A DNA stretch of 64,000 nt from Peromyscus leucopus (Eukaryota > Chordata > Mammalia > Rodentia > Cricetidae), in contig NC_051074.1 in assembly GCF_004664715.2 (NCBI RefSeq), positions 21,988,058-22,052,057 of the forward strand. The letters run 5' to 3'. Positions 25,001-38,102 of this stretch are shown one piece after another; positions within the stretch are counted from its first letter, which is position 1, and each line of letters starts with the position of its first letter. The notes beneath the pieces were generated by a model that did not search any database, was not told the DNA's origin, and was given only the letters and a program-made list of their open reading frames with translations. The translations under genes and the position numbers were made by a program.

Positions 25001-25135
25001 GCTGCGGGCTGACAGCAGTTCTGTCTCTACATACCAGGGAGCTGATTTGAGTAATCTGTGGAACTTTTTCACTGCTATCTAGCTTGTTAGTTGTTGAGTT
25101 TGGCTTCACAAAGATCTGTCTTGCATAGAAACTCA

Positions 25136-26524
25136 GTGACCACCCATCCTCATGGCCTGCCACACCTAAAAGAAGAATCTGCAAAGTCTATACATGTTCC
25201 TACCTACCATCGGCTAGGGTACATTTGGCTCTGTGAAACTGGTCTATCATCGCCTCACAAGCACACATTGTCAATAAACTTTATAGACAACCTAGAGCAG
25301 GACCTCTGGTTATCGTGTTCGATGGCGACCCTGGAAAAACTACACCATCCTAACATAATTTCCCTCTTCCAAATTCTTATAACACCACAACATTTCTTTG
25401 TGACTGAGAAAACTTGTTCCAAGAGTAAGGGAAGAAGGCAGGCTGCAGGAGGAAGAGGCACAGAAAACATTCGGGCAGATCTTGTCAGGCATCAAGTTTT
25501 GTCATGACTTGACATCGTCCATCGAGACCTGAATTCTGAAAATATCCTTCTAGATGAAGAGGGCAACGAGAACCTGGCAGACATTGGTCTTTCTACCAGA
25601 AGTAGAGCTGGCACTGTACTGCAAGGGCAATGTGGAACCAGGACCTTCAGTGCCCCAGAACTGGTACCCGGGAGAGGGTTATGATGGGAAGAAAGCAGAT
25701 GTGTGGAGTCCGGGTGTGTTACTCTATTTTATCACCACTGGGTACCACCCTACACAGGAAGCACCCTGGAAGAGATCAAGGAGAATATCATAAAAGGGAC
25801 CTATGACATTTCAGCTCACTTGAAAACACAATTCACTAAATGCTCACAATAGCCCCCCAGAGTCCCTCCATTGATGATCTTCAGCATCATCCCTGGCCCA
25901 TGAAATGGTAAGAAAACATCCCAAGTGACATCCACTTAGATCCCAATGTGCTAGAAATACTGTCGCCTTGGGTTTAATATCAATGCCATTGTGTAATCCT
26001 TTGTAAAGAGAAAATGCAATGAAATGATGGGGACATACCTCATCATCAAAGAGCAGTCACACAAGGACCTGGGGTTTTCACTAGGCTGCACCACCTCAGC
26101 CAAGTCTGTGGACCCTGTAGTTGCACCTCCCCCATCTCCAGTTCACCTCTCTATCTCTGGTCTTCAGCTAAAACAAAGGGCCTTGAGCCCACCTTTGGCC
26201 TCTTCCACACCCAGTCCTCACCACAGCACCTGCCTGGTGTGCCAACAGCACCACGGCAGAAGATGGCCAGAAGTGCCACCATGGCTGTACGTTGTCCCCA
26301 GAAGAAGGGCCCCACATATAGCTATGCACCTATCAAGAGCTGGGAAGCCCCAAGTATCTACAGTGGCACATTGGAAGAGAAAATGACCTGGCACCTGTGC
26401 CGGACTTTGCCATGCAAAAGTAATCGCCTCTTCTGAACATGGGTTGCTTCCAACTTTTCTGTCAAAAGTGTGCTGCTTCTCTCGGGCTCCAAACACACAA
26501 GCCCATCCTATGTTCACCAATAAG
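25136..26524 (+). pseudogene. U9: Smok-like pseudogene, slot 1 (HRDLN/DIGLS type)
   Basis: HRDLNSEN at 25520, then NENLADIGLSTR. APELV is followed by an inserted base (CTGGTACCCGGGAGAGGG). C-terminal open frame at 26024-26386, with a second overlapping frame at 26239-26436 after a lost base (GGGCCTTGAGCCC). AATAAG at 26519-26524. Spacer and 3' part are close to U4, including TATTGTCTATGCTGG. Confidence 0.85.
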
Positions 26525-27536
26525 GTGGCTCCTCTGAAAGACGCAACCTGCAGAGCCCAGTGAGGAATTGGGCATGCAGGTATTGTCTATGCTGGCTTTC
26601 CCAGCATGCTTTTCTCTACAGCATCACTATGTTTCAGATTTCATTTCCCAAGCTGCCTTTCTCTATATTGGCATGCCACTACAAACTACCTTTCCCATAG
26701 TGCCTCTCATGTCCACAACTTCCATTTCCCTTTACATGACTAAAGTTTCTAAAGTCACATTTCAGCTTCAACATGGGAGGTTTGAGTCAGGATTTTTGCT
26801 TTTGGACTACAGGAGATAGGAGATGTCTGCTCTCCCTGAGCTGGGTTTGTTTTATGTTTTTCTTTGCTGACACTTTCCTTGGAGCGAGTAGGGCCTTATT
26901 CGAGGAAGGTGCTTTTGTGCCCCAAGGAAAAAAAACACTGGGAACTTGCTCATCTCCCCTAGCCAGTCAGTAAAAAGAAGCAAAAGCACTCAAAACAAAG
27001 CTTTCCTCCAGTTCCTCCATAGAGACTCCTTCCCAGACAGCTCTGGGTTTGGTCCCAGCTCATCCATTTTCTCACAAACAGCCAGAGGCTATAGGAAAAG
27101 GCCGAGTCCATCATTGGACAGCAGAAGATCTCACAATTTGGAGAGTCAGGCTTATTCACCCAGGACATTTTTAGAAGCTCCTTCTGCAGTCAGTGCATTA
27201 TGCTTGCCAGGATTTCCCCAGCCCACAGAGATATCATGGATGGTTCCTGCTCAGGTTTTTGTAAAGTGTGGTGTTCTGTTATTTTTCAGCTTTTTGTCTC
27301 AGAATGGACACAAAGAGGGACATATGTGCAGGGTATGACAGGGACCCCATGTAAGTCGTCACTATTGGAGCACACACCAGGCCGACGTGATGGAGGCAGC
27401 TGTTCCCTTGGGACACTGCACATGACTGGAAGCTACTAGGGGACTCCTGGAGAGGACAGAGTGAGACAGAGAAGGGGAAAGGTGCCTGGGGTCTAACATG
27501 GAAGCTTTCACTCTGTGGTATATATACCCTGCTGTG

Positions 27537-27592
27537 ATTGGTCCATTTCTCTGTCAGACCTCACTGTGAGCGATGAGTGTCCTGTATATTAG
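27537..27592 (+). promoter_or_regulatory. U10 promoter, slot-2 variant
   Basis: ATTGG at 27537; TATATTAG at 27585; no CGTCA. Confidence 0.55.
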
Positions 27593-27711
27593 GCTGTGGG
27601 CTGGCCTGCAGTTCTGTCCCTATAGACCAGGTAACCTGTGGAACTTTTGCACCTCTGTCTAGCTTGTTAGTTGTTTAGTTGCAGGTTCACAACTGTCTGC
27701 ATAGGAGCACC

Positions 27712-29133
27712 TTGACCACATAGCCTCATGACCTGTGCGCCCTAAAAGAAGAACCTGAAAAGTCAATACATATTCTTAGTTTCCATTGGCTAGGGTGCAT
27801 TTGACTCTGTGAAACTGGCCTATCATCACCTCATAGTCAGCCTTTGGCCATAAATATTATGACTACTTAGAGCAGGATCTCAGGTTATCGTGTTAGATGG
27901 CGACCCTGGATAAACTACACCATAACATAATTTGCTGCTTCCAGATTCTTACAACAGAACAACATTTCTTTGTGACTGAGAAAACTTGTTCTAACGAGTA
28001 AGGGAGGAGGGCAGTTTGCAGGAAGAAGATTCAGAGAAAATATTAGGTCAGATCTTGTTAGGCATCAAGTTTTGCCATGACCTTGACATCGTCCATCTAG
28101 ACCTGAATTCTGAAGATATCCTTCTAGATGAAGAGGGCAATGTGAAGCAGGTAGACTTTGTTATCTCCACCAGATGTAGAGCTGGCACTGTACTGCAAGG
28201 GCAATGTGGGACCAAGACCTTCAAATCCCAGAACTGGTGCTGGGAGAGGGCTATGATGAGAAGAAGGCAGATGTGTGGAGTCAGGCTGTGCTGCTCTATT
28301 TTATTACCACTGGGTACCACCCGTTCCAAGAAAGCATGTTGGAAGAGATCGAGGGGAAAATCATAAAAGAGAACCTATGACTTTTCAGCTCATGTCTCTG
28401 AGTATCTTGAAAAACTAATTCACTAAATGCTCACTGTTGTTCCACAAAGGAGGCCCTCCACTGAAGAATTTCAGCAACATCCATGGATCATGAAATAGGA
28501 GGAAAACATCCCAAATGACACCTACTTATCCCAGTGTCCTAGAAACACTGTAGTGTTGGGATTAATATCAATGGCATCTTGTAATCCTTTGTAAAGAGAA
28601 AATACAATGAAATGATGGGGACATACTTCATCATCAAAGAGCAGTCACACAAGGAGCTGGGGGTTTTGCTTGGCTGCACCACCTGAGCCTAGTCTATGGA
28701 CCTTGAAGTTGTATCTCCTCCATCCTCAGTTCATCTCTCTATCTCTGGTTTTCACCTAAAACAAAGGGCTTGAGCTCACTTTTGGCCTCATCCACATCCA
28801 GACCTCAAAACAGCACCTGATTGTTGCGCCAAGAGAACCAGGGCAAGGGGGCTAGAAGTACCTCCATCCCTCTATGCTGTACCCAGATAAAGAACCTCAC
28901 TTGTACCTATGACCCATATCCACAGCTGCAGCTGCCCCATGTTATCTACAGTGGTATATTGGAAGAAGAAAAGACACGACACCTGGGCCGGACTTTAACA
29001 TGGAAAAGGCTTCCCCCCTTCTGAACATCAGGGGCTTCAAGAGACTGCACAGGGAATTAGGACTTGTCTGTCAAGATTGTGCTGCTGCTCTCGGGCTCCA
29101 AACACACAAGCCCATCCTATGTTCACCAATAAA
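27712..29133 (+). pseudogene. U10: Smok-like pseudogene, slot 2
   Basis: Open stretch at 28016-28366: KILGQILLGIKFCHDLDIV, then HLDLNSED (28094; the loop Asn is changed to Asp here only) and KQVDFVIST. The APE frame is lost as in U5. The C-terminal fragment 28821-29024 matches U5 residue for residue. AATAAA at 29128-29133. Confidence 0.85.
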
Positions 29134-30142
29134 GTGGTTCCTCTGAAAAAAGCAACCTGCAGAGCCCAGAGGAATTGGGCATGCAGGTATTGCTGATGGT
29201 GGCTTTCCCAGCATGCTTTTCTCTATAGCATCACTATGTTTTTGACTTCTTTTCCCAAGCTGCCTTTCTCTATATTGGCATGCCACTACAAACTACCTTT
29301 CCCATAGTGCCTCTCATTTCCACAACTTCCATTTCCCTTTACATGACTAAAGTTTCTAAAGTCACATTTCCTCTTTAACGTGGGAGGTTTGAGTCAAGAT
29401 TTTTGCTTTTTCACCACTGGAGATAGGAGGAGCCTGTTCTCCCTGAGCTGGCTTTGTTGTATGTTTTTCTTTGCTGACACTTTTTTCAGAGGGAGTGGTG
29501 CCTTATTCAAGGAAGGTGCTTTTGTGCCCAAAGGAAAAATCACTGGGGACTTGCTCATCTCCCCCAGCCAGTCAGTAAAAAGAAGTGAAAGCACTCAAAA
29601 CAAAGCTTTCCTCCAGTTCCTCCAGAGAGACTCCCTCCCAGACAGCTCTGGGTTTGCTCCCAGCTCATCCTTTTCCTCACACACAGCCAGAGGCTGTAGG
29701 AAAAGACTGAGTCCATCATTGGACAGCAGAAGATCTCACAATTTGGAGAGTCAGGCTTATTCACCCAGGACATTTTTAGAAGCTCCTTCTGCAGTCAGTG
29801 CATTATGCTTGCCAGGATTTCCTGAGCCCACAGAGACATCATGGTGGGGTCCTGCTCAGGTTTTTATAAAGTGTGGTGTCCTCTTATTTTTCAACCTTCA
29901 GTCTAGGAATCAAGACAAAGAGGGACATATGTGCAGAGTCTGACTTGGATACCTTGTAAGTAGTCACCATTGGAGCACACACCAGGACGAGGTGATGGAG
30001 GCAGCTGTTCCCTTGGGACACTGCACATGGCTGGAAGCTACTAGGGGACATCTGGAGAGGACAGAGTGAAACAGTGAAGGGGAAATGTGGCCTGGGTCCA
30101 TACATGTAAACAGTCACCGTGGGTTATATACAGCCTACTATG

Positions 30143-30197
30143 ATTGGTCCATTTCTCCGTCAGACCTCACTGTGAGGGGTGAATGTCTGTATATAAG
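30143..30197 (+). promoter_or_regulatory. U11 promoter
   Basis: ATTGG at 30143, CGTCA, TATATAAG at 30190; spacing 47 bp. Confidence 0.6.
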
Positions 30198-30331
30198 GCT
30201 GCGGCTGACAGCAGTTCTGTCTCTACAGACCAGGGAGCTGATTTCAGTAACCTGTGGAACTTTTTCACTGCTATCTAGCTTGTTAGTTGTTGAGTTGCGG
30301 CTTCACAAAGATCTGTCTGCACAGGAGCACA

Positions 30332-31757
30332 ATGACCACCTAGCCACATGCTCTGCCAGCCCTAAAAGAAGAACCTGAAAAGTCAATACATGTTCCTATT
30401 TACCATCAGGCAGGGTACATTTGGCTCTGTGAAACTGTCCTATCATTGACCTACAGGCACCCATTGACCATAAATGTTATAGACAACATAGAGCAGGACC
30501 TCTCCTTATCTTGTCAGATTGCGACCCTGGATAAACTACACCATCCTAACATCGTTCACCTGTTCCAGCTTCTTACAACAGCACATTTCTTTGTGACTAA
30601 GAAAACATGTTCCATCGAGTAAGGGATGAGGGCAGGTTACAGGAGGAGAGGCACAGAAAATATTCAGGGAGATTGTGTCAGCCATCAGGTTTTGCCATGA
30701 CATTGACATCGTCTATCAAGATCTGAATTTGGAAAATATTCTACCAGATGAAGAGGGCGATGTGAAGTTGACAGACTTTGTTTTCTCCACCAGATGTAGA
30801 GCTGGCACTGTACTGCAAGCATAATGTGTTACCAAGACCTTCAAGGCCCCAGAACTGGTCCTGGGAGAGGGCTATGATGGGAAGAAAGCAGATGTGTAGA
30901 GTTGCGTGTGTTGCTCTATTTTAATACCACTGGGTACCACCCCTTCCGAGGAGACACCCTGGAAGAGATCGAGGATAATATCATGAAAGGGACCTATGAC
31001 ATTCCAGCGCATGTCTCTGGGTCATTTGAAAACCAAATTCAGTAAATGCTCACAATTGCCCCAGAAAGGAGACTCTCCATTGAAGACCTTCTAGCAACCT
31101 CCGTGGCTCCTGAAATGGGAAGAAAACATCCCAAATGCCACCTACTTAGATCCAAACGTCCTAGACACACTGTTGTGTTCAGTTTAATATCAAAGCCATT
31201 TTGTAATCCTCTGTAAAGAGAAAATACAATGAAATGATGGGGACATACTTCATCATCAAAGAGCAGTCATACGAAGAGCTGGGGTTATCATTCTCTGCAC
31301 CACCTCAGCCAAGTCTGTGGACCTTGAATTGTGCCTCCCCATTCCCCAGTACATCTCTCTATGTTTGGTCTTCAGCTAAAACAAAGGGCCAGTGAATCCA
31401 CTTTGGCCTCTTCCACATCCAGCCCTCACCACAGCACCTGCCTGTTGTGCCAACAGCACCAGGCAAGAAGGTGGCTAGCAGTGCCTCCATCCCTGTACGT
31501 TGTCCCCAGAAGAAGGGCCACAATTATAGTTATGCACCCTATTCAGTACTGTGGCTGCCCCAAGTATCTGCAGCGACATATTGGAAGAGGAAATGACCTG
31601 GCACCTGGGCCAGCTTTTGACATGGAAAAGGCATCATCTCTTTCTGAACATCAGGTGCTTCAAGAGACTGCACAAGGGAATCACGAATTGCCTGTCAAGA
31701 GTGTGTTGCTTCCCTCGGGCTCCAAACACACAAGCCCATCCTATGTTCACCAACAAA
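30332..31757 (+). pseudogene. U11: Smok-like pseudogene, slot 3
   Basis: Catalytic loop YQDLNLEN at 30714 (Ser changed to Leu). Slot-3 nonsense codons: TAA at 30822-30824 and TAG at 30897-30899. One base lost just after the TAG (AGTTGCGTG) shifts the C-lobe. The C-terminal open frame 31331-31933 (200 codons) runs through the former poly(A) site, which is AACAAA (31752-31757). The same change is seen in U16. Confidence 0.85.
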
Positions 31758-32768
31758 GTGGCTCCTCTGAAAGAGGCAACCTGCAGAGCCCAGTGAGGAA
31801 TTGGGCAGGCAGGTATTGCCTATGCTGGCTTTCCCAGCATGCTTTTCTCTGTAGCAACACTAGGTTTCAGACTTCATTTCCCAAGCTGCCTTTCTCTATA
31901 TTGGCATGCCACTACAAACTACCTTTCCCATAGTGCCTCTCATGTCTACCACTTCCATTTCCCTTACATGGCTAAAGTTTCTAATGTCAAGTTTCAGCTT
32001 TAACGTGTGAGGTTTGAGTCAAGATTTTTGCTTTTGGACCACAGGAGATAGGAGATGTCTGTTCTCCCTGAGCTGGCTGCGTTATATTTTTTTTCTTTGC
32101 TGACACTTTCCCTGGAGCAAGTGGGGCCTTATTTGAGGAAGGTGCTCTTGTGCCCCAAGGAAAAATCACTGGGGACTTGCTCATCTCCCCAGCCAGTCAG
32201 TAAAAAGAAGTGAAAGCACTCAAAACAAAGCTTTTCTTCAGTTCCATCAGAGAGACTCCCTCCCAGACAGCTCTGGGTTTGCTCCCAGCTCATCCTTTTC
32301 TACATAAACAGCCAGAGGCTGTAGGAAAAGGCTGAGTCCATCAGCTGGACAGCAGAAGATCTCACAATTTGGAGTACCAGGCTCATTCACCCAGGAAATT
32401 TTTAGAAGTTCCTTCTGCAGTCAGTGCATTATGCTTGCCAGGATTTCCTGAGCCCACAGAGACATCATGGTGGGGTCCTGCTCAGGTTTTTGTCAAGTGT
32501 GGTGTCCTCTTATTTTTCAACCTTCAGTCTAGGAATCAAGACAAAGAGGGGCAAATGTACAGAGTCTGACAGGGACCTCCTTGTAAGTAGTCACCATTGG
32601 AGCACACACTAGGTCGAAGTGATGGAGGGAGCTGTTCCCTTGGGACACTGCACCTGGCTGGAAGCGATTAGGGGACTTCTGGAGAGGACAGAGTGAGACA
32701 GTGAAGAGGGAAGGTGCCTGGGGCCATACATGGAAACAGTCACCGTGGGTTATATACAGCCTACTATG

Positions 32769-32824
32769 ATTGGTCCATTTCTCCGTCAGACCTCACTGTG
32801 AGGGGTGAATGTCCTGTATATAAG
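32769..32824 (+). promoter_or_regulatory. U12 promoter
   Basis: ATTGG at 32769, CGTCA, TATATAAG at 32817; spacing 48 bp. Confidence 0.6.
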
Positions 32825-32961
32825 GCTGTGGACTGGCCTGCAGTTCTGTGTCTACAGACCAGGGAGCTGATTTCAATAACCCGTGGAAATTTTTCACTGC
32901 TATCTAGCTTGTTAGTTGTTGAGTTGTGGCTTCACAAAGATCTGTCTTGCATAGAAACTCA

Positions 32962-34346
32962 GTGACCACCCATCCTCATGGCCTGCCACACCTAAAAGAA
33001 GAATCTGCAAAGTCTATACATGTTCCTACCTACCATCGGCTAGGGTACATTTGGCTCTGTGAAACTGGCCTATCATCGCCTCACAAGCACCATTGTCAAT
33101 AAACTTTATAGACAACCTAGAGCAGGACTCTGGTTATTGTGTTCGATGGCGACCCTGGAAAAACTACACCATCCTAACATAATTTGCCTCTTCCAAATTC
33201 TTATAACACCACAACATTTCTTTGTGACTGAGAAAACTTGTTCAAGAGTAAGGGAAGAGGCAGGCTGCAGGAGGAAGAGGCACAGAAAACATTCGGGCAG
33301 ATCTTGTCAGGCATCAAGTTTTGTCATGACTTGACATCGTCCATCGAGACCTGAATTCTGAAAATATCCTTCTAGATGAAGAGGGCAACGAGAACCTGGC
33401 AGACATTGGTCTTTCTACCAGAAGTAGAGCTGGCACTGTACTGCAAGGGCAATGTGGACCAGGACCTTCAGTGCCCCAGAACTGGTACCTGGGAGAGGGT
33501 TATGATGGGAAGAAAGCAGATGTGTGGAGTCGGGTGTTTACTCTATTTTATCACCACTGGGTACCACCCTACACAGGAAGCACCCTGGAAGAGATCAAGG
33601 AGAATATCATAAAAGGGACCTATGACATTTCAGCTCATGTTTGGTTACTTGAAAACACAATTCACTAAATGCTCACAATAGCCCCCAGAGTCCTCCATTG
33701 ATGATCTTCAGCATCATCCCTGGCCCATGAAATGGTAAGAAAACATCCCAAGTGACATCCACTTAGATCCCAATGTGCTAGAAACACTGTCGTCTTGGGT
33801 TTAATATCAATGCCATTGTGTAATCCTTTGTAAAGAGAAAATACAATGAAATGATGGGGACATACCTCATCATCAAAGAGCAGTCACACAAGGAGCTGGG
33901 GTTTTCACTAGGCTGCACCACCTCAGCCAAGTCTGTGGACCTGTAGTTGCACCTCCCCATCTCCAGTGCACCTCTCTATCTCTGGTCTTCAGCTAAAACA
34001 AAGGGCCTGTGAGCCACCTTTGGCCTCTTCCACACCCAGTCCTCACCACAGCACCTGCCTGGTGTGCCCACAGCACCACGGCAGAAGATGGCCAGAAGTG
34101 CCACCATGGCTGTACGTTGTCCCCAGAAGAAGGCCCACATATAGCTATGCACCTATCAAGAGCTGGGAAGCCCCAAGTATCTACAGTGGCACATAGGAAG
34201 AGGAAATGACCCGGCACCTGGCCGGACTTTGCCATGCAAAAGTAATCGCTCTTCTGAACATGGGTTGCTTCCAAACTTCTCTGTCAAAAGTGTGCTGCTT
34301 CTCTCGGGCTCCAAACACATAAGCCCATCCTATGTTCACCAATAAA
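32962..34346 (+). pseudogene. U12: Smok-like pseudogene, slot 4
   Basis: HRDLNSEN at 33342 and DIGLSTR follow the slot-4 pattern. Several single-base losses (for example TTGTTCAAGAGTAAGG, ATGTGGACCAGGACC and GTCGGGTGTTTACTC) break the frame more often than in U7. AATAAA at 34341-34346. The following spacer is eroded near 34690-34730. Confidence 0.8.
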
Positions 34347-35336
34347 GTGGCTCCCTGAAAGAGGCAACCTGCAGAGCCCAGTGAGGAATTGGGCATGCAG
34401 GTATTGCCTATGCTGGCTTTCCCAGCATGCTTTTCTCTATAGTATCACTATGTTTCAGACTTCATTTCCCAAGCTGCCTTTCTCTATATTGGCATGCCAC
34501 TACAAACTACCTTTCCCATAGTGCCTCTCATGTCACCATTTCCATTTCCCTTTACATGGACTAAAGTTTCTAAAGTCACATTTCAGCTTTAACATGGGAG
34601 GTTTGAGTCAAGATTTTTGCTTTCACCACAGGAGATAAGAGATGTCTGTTCTCCCTGAGCTGGCTTTGTTATTATTTTTTTTCTTTGCTACACTTTCCCG
34701 AGCAGTGGGCTTATTCAGAAGTGCTTGTGCCCAAAGGAAAAATCACTGGGACTTCCTCATCTCCCCCAGCCAGTCAGTAAAAAGAAGTGAAAGCACTCAA
34801 AACAAAGCTTTCTCAGTTCCTTCAGAGAGACTCCTCCCAGACAACTCTGGGTTTGGTCCCAGCTCATCCATTTCCTCACAAACAGCCAGAGGCTATAGGA
34901 AAAGGCCGAGTACATCAGCTGGACAGCAGAAGATCTCACAATTTGGAGACCAGGCTCATTCACCAGGACATTTTTAGAAGTTCCTTCTGCAGTCAGTGCA
35001 TTATGCTTGCCAGGATTTCCTGAGCCCACAGAGATATCATGGTGGGTCCTGCTCAGGTTTTTGTAAAGTGTGGTGTCTCTGTTATTTTTCAGCTTTTGTC
35101 TAGAATGGAGACAAAGAGGGACAAGATGTGCAGAGTGTGACAGGGACCTCCTTGTAAGTAGTCACCATTGGAGCACACACCAGGCGAAGTGATGGAGGGA
35201 GCTGTTCCCTTGGACACTGCACATGGCTGGAAGCTACTAGGGGACTCCTGGAGAGGACAGAGTGAGACAGTGAAGGGGAAAGGTGCCTGGGGCCTAACAT
35301 GGAACAGTCACCTGTGGTTATATACAGCCTACTGTG

Positions 35337-35391
35337 ATTGGTCCATTTCTCGTCAGACCTCACTGTGAGGGATGAGTGTCCTGTATATAAG
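35337..35391 (+). promoter_or_regulatory. U13 promoter
   Basis: ATTGG at 35337, CGTCA, TATATAAG at 35384; spacing 47 bp. Confidence 0.6.
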
Positions 35392-35521
35392 GCTGTGGGC
35401 TGGCAGCAGTTCTGTCCCTACAGACCAGGAGCTGATTTCAGTAACCTGTGGAACTTTTCACTGCTATCTAGCTTGTTAGTTGTTGAGTTGCAGCTTCACA
35501 AATCTGTCTGCATAGGAGCAC

Positions 35522-36909
35522 ATGACCACCTAGCCTCATGGCCTGCCAGCCCTAAAAGAAGAACCTGAAAAGTCAATACATGTTCTATTACCATTGCTAG
35601 GGTGCATTTGCTCTGTGAAACTGGCCTATCATCACCTCACAGGCACCTATTGCCATAAATGTTATAGACAACTAGAGCAGGATCTCTGGTTATCGTGTTA
35701 GATGGCGACCCTGGATAAACTACACCATCTAACATAATTTGCCTGCTTCCAGGTTCTTACAACAGACAACATTTCTTTGTGACTGAGAAAACTTGTTCCA
35801 ATGAGTAAGGAGGAGGGCAGTTGCAGGAGAAGAGGCACAGAAAATATTCGGGCAGATCTTGTCAGCATCAAGTTTTGCCATGACTTGACATCGTCCATCG
35901 AGACCTGAATTCTGAAAATATCCTTCTAGATGAAGAGGGCAACGTGAAGCTGGCAGACTTTGTTATCTCCACCAGATGTAGAGCTGGCACTGTACTGCAA
36001 GGCAATGTGGACCAAGACCTTCAATGCCCAGAACTGGTACTGGGAGAGGGCTATGATGGAAGAAAGCAGATGTGTGGAGTCTGGTGTGCTGCTCTATTTT
36101 ATCACCACTGGTACCACCCTTCAAGGAAGCACCCTGGAAGAGATCGAGGAGAATATCATAAAAGGACCTATGACATTTCAGCTCATGTCTCTGGTAACTT
36201 GAAAAACCTAATTCACTAAATGCTCACAGTTGCCCACAAGGAGGCCCTCCATTGAAGACTTCAGCAACATCCTGGCTCATGAAATGGAGAGAAAACATCC
36301 CAAGTGACACCTACTTAGATCCCAATGTCCTAGAAACACTGTGTGTTGGGTTTAATATCAATGCCATTTGTAATCCTTTGTAAAGAGAAAATACAATGAA
36401 ATGATGGGGACATACCTCATCATCAAAGAGCAGTCACACAAGGAGCTGGGTTTTTGCTTGGCTGCACCACCTCAGCCAAGTCTGTGGACCTTGAGTTGTA
36501 CCTCCCCATCCCAGTGCATCTCTCTATCTCTGGTCTTCACCTAAAACAAAGGGCAGTGAGCTCACTTTGGCCTCTTCCACACCCAGCCTCACCACAGCAC
36601 CTGCTTGTTGTGCCAACAGCACCAGGCAGAAGTGGCTAGAAGTGCCCCATGCCTGTATGTGTCCCAGAAGAAGGCCCACTTGTAGCTATGACCCTATCAA
36701 GCTGCAGCTGCCCCAAGTATCTACAGTGGCATACTGGAAAAGGAAATGACCCAGAATCTGGGCCGAACTTTGACAAGGAATAGGCATCACCCCTTCTAAA
36801 CATCAGGTGCTTCATGAGACTGTGCAAGGGAATTAGGGCTTGCCTGTCAACAGTGTGCTGCTTCTCTCGGGCTCCAAACACACAAGCCCATCCTATGTTC
36901 ACCAATAAA
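35522..36909 (+). pseudogene. U13: Smok-like pseudogene, slot 5 replaced (HRDLN/LADFV type)
   Basis: HRDLNSEN at 35896 and NVKLADFVISTRCRAG (DFV at 35956). Open stretch at 35944-36219. Single-base losses against other units are dense: GAGTAAGGAGGAGG, GGCAGTTGCAGGAGAAG, CAAGGCAATGTGGACC, GTCTGGTGTGCTG and CTCTGGTAACTTG. Nearly all remove one letter from a run. AATAAA at 36904-36909. In this slot U8 and U23 carry the QCGLN type instead. Confidence 0.8.
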
Positions 36910-37911
36910 GTGGCTCCTCTGAAGAGGCAACCTGCAGAGCCCAGTGAGGAATTGGGCATGCAGGTATTGCCTATGCTGGCTTTCCCAGCATGCTTTTCTC
37001 TATAGCATCACTATGTTTTTGACTTCATTTCCCAAGCTGCCTTTCTCTATATTGGCATGCCACTACAAACTACCTTTCCCATAGTGCCTCTCATGTCCAC
37101 CACTTCCATTTCCCTTTACGTGACTAAAGTTTCTAAAGTCACATTTCAGCTTTAACATGGGAGGTTTGAGTCAAGATTTTTGCTTTTTCACCACAGGAGA
37201 TAGGAGATGTCTGTTCTCCCTGAGTGGCTTTGTTGTATGTTTTTCTTTGCTGACACTTTTTCCTGAGAGCGAGTGGGCCTTATTCGAGGAAGGTGCTTTT
37301 GTGCCCCAAGGAAAAATCACTGGGGACTTGCTCATCTCCCCAGCCAGTCAGTAAAAAGAAGTGAAAGCACTCAAAACAAAGCTTTTCTTCAGTTCCATCA
37401 GAGAGACTCCCTCCCAGACAGCTCTGGGTTTGCTCCAGCTCATCCTTTTCTACATAAACAGCCAGAGGCTGTAGGAAAAGGCTGAGTCCATCAGCTGGAC
37501 AGCAGAAGATCTCACAATTTGGAGTACCAGGCTCATTCACCAGGACATTTTTAGAAGCTTCTTCTGCAGTCAGTGCATTATGCTTGCCAGGATTTCCTGA
37601 GCCCACAGAGACATCATGGTGGGTCCTGCTCAGGTTTTTGTAAAGTGTGGTGTCTCTTATTTTTCAACCTTCAGTCTAGAATCAGACAAAGAGGGACATA
37701 TGTGCAGAGTCTGACTTGGATACCTTGTAAGTAGTCACCATTGGAGCACACACCAGGCCGAAGTGATGGAGGGAGCTGTCCCCTTGGGACACTGCACAAG
37801 GCTGGAAGCTACTAGGGAACTCCTGGAGAGGACAGAGTGAAACAGTGAAGGGAAATGTGCCTGGGGCCATACATGGAAACAGTCACCGTGGGTTATATAC
37901 AGCCTACTATG

Positions 37912-37967
37912 ATTGGTCCATTTCTCCGTCAGACCTCACTGTGAGGGGTGAATGTCCTGTATATAAG
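37912..37967 (+). promoter_or_regulatory. U14 promoter
   Basis: ATTGG at 37912, CGTCA, TATATAAG at 37960; spacing 48 bp. Its surroundings (CTATGATTGG and GGGGTGAATGTCC) look like slots 3 and 4. Confidence 0.6.
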
Positions 37968-38102
37968 GCTGTGGACTGGCCTGCAGTTCTGTCTCTACAG
38001 AGCAGGGAGCTGATTTCAGTAACCTGTGGAACTCTTTCACTGCTATCTAGCTTGTTAGTTGTTGAATTGTGGCTTCACAAAGATCTGTCTGCACAGGAGC
38101 AC

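Larger units (their letters stand above)
24945..37911 (+). repeat. Higher-order repeat block 2 (U9-U13)
   Basis: A five-unit block of 12,967 bp in the same slot order as block 1. Slot 5 (U13) is a different subtype (HRDLN with LADFV) instead of the QCGLN type. U13 is rich in single-base deletions. Confidence 0.85.
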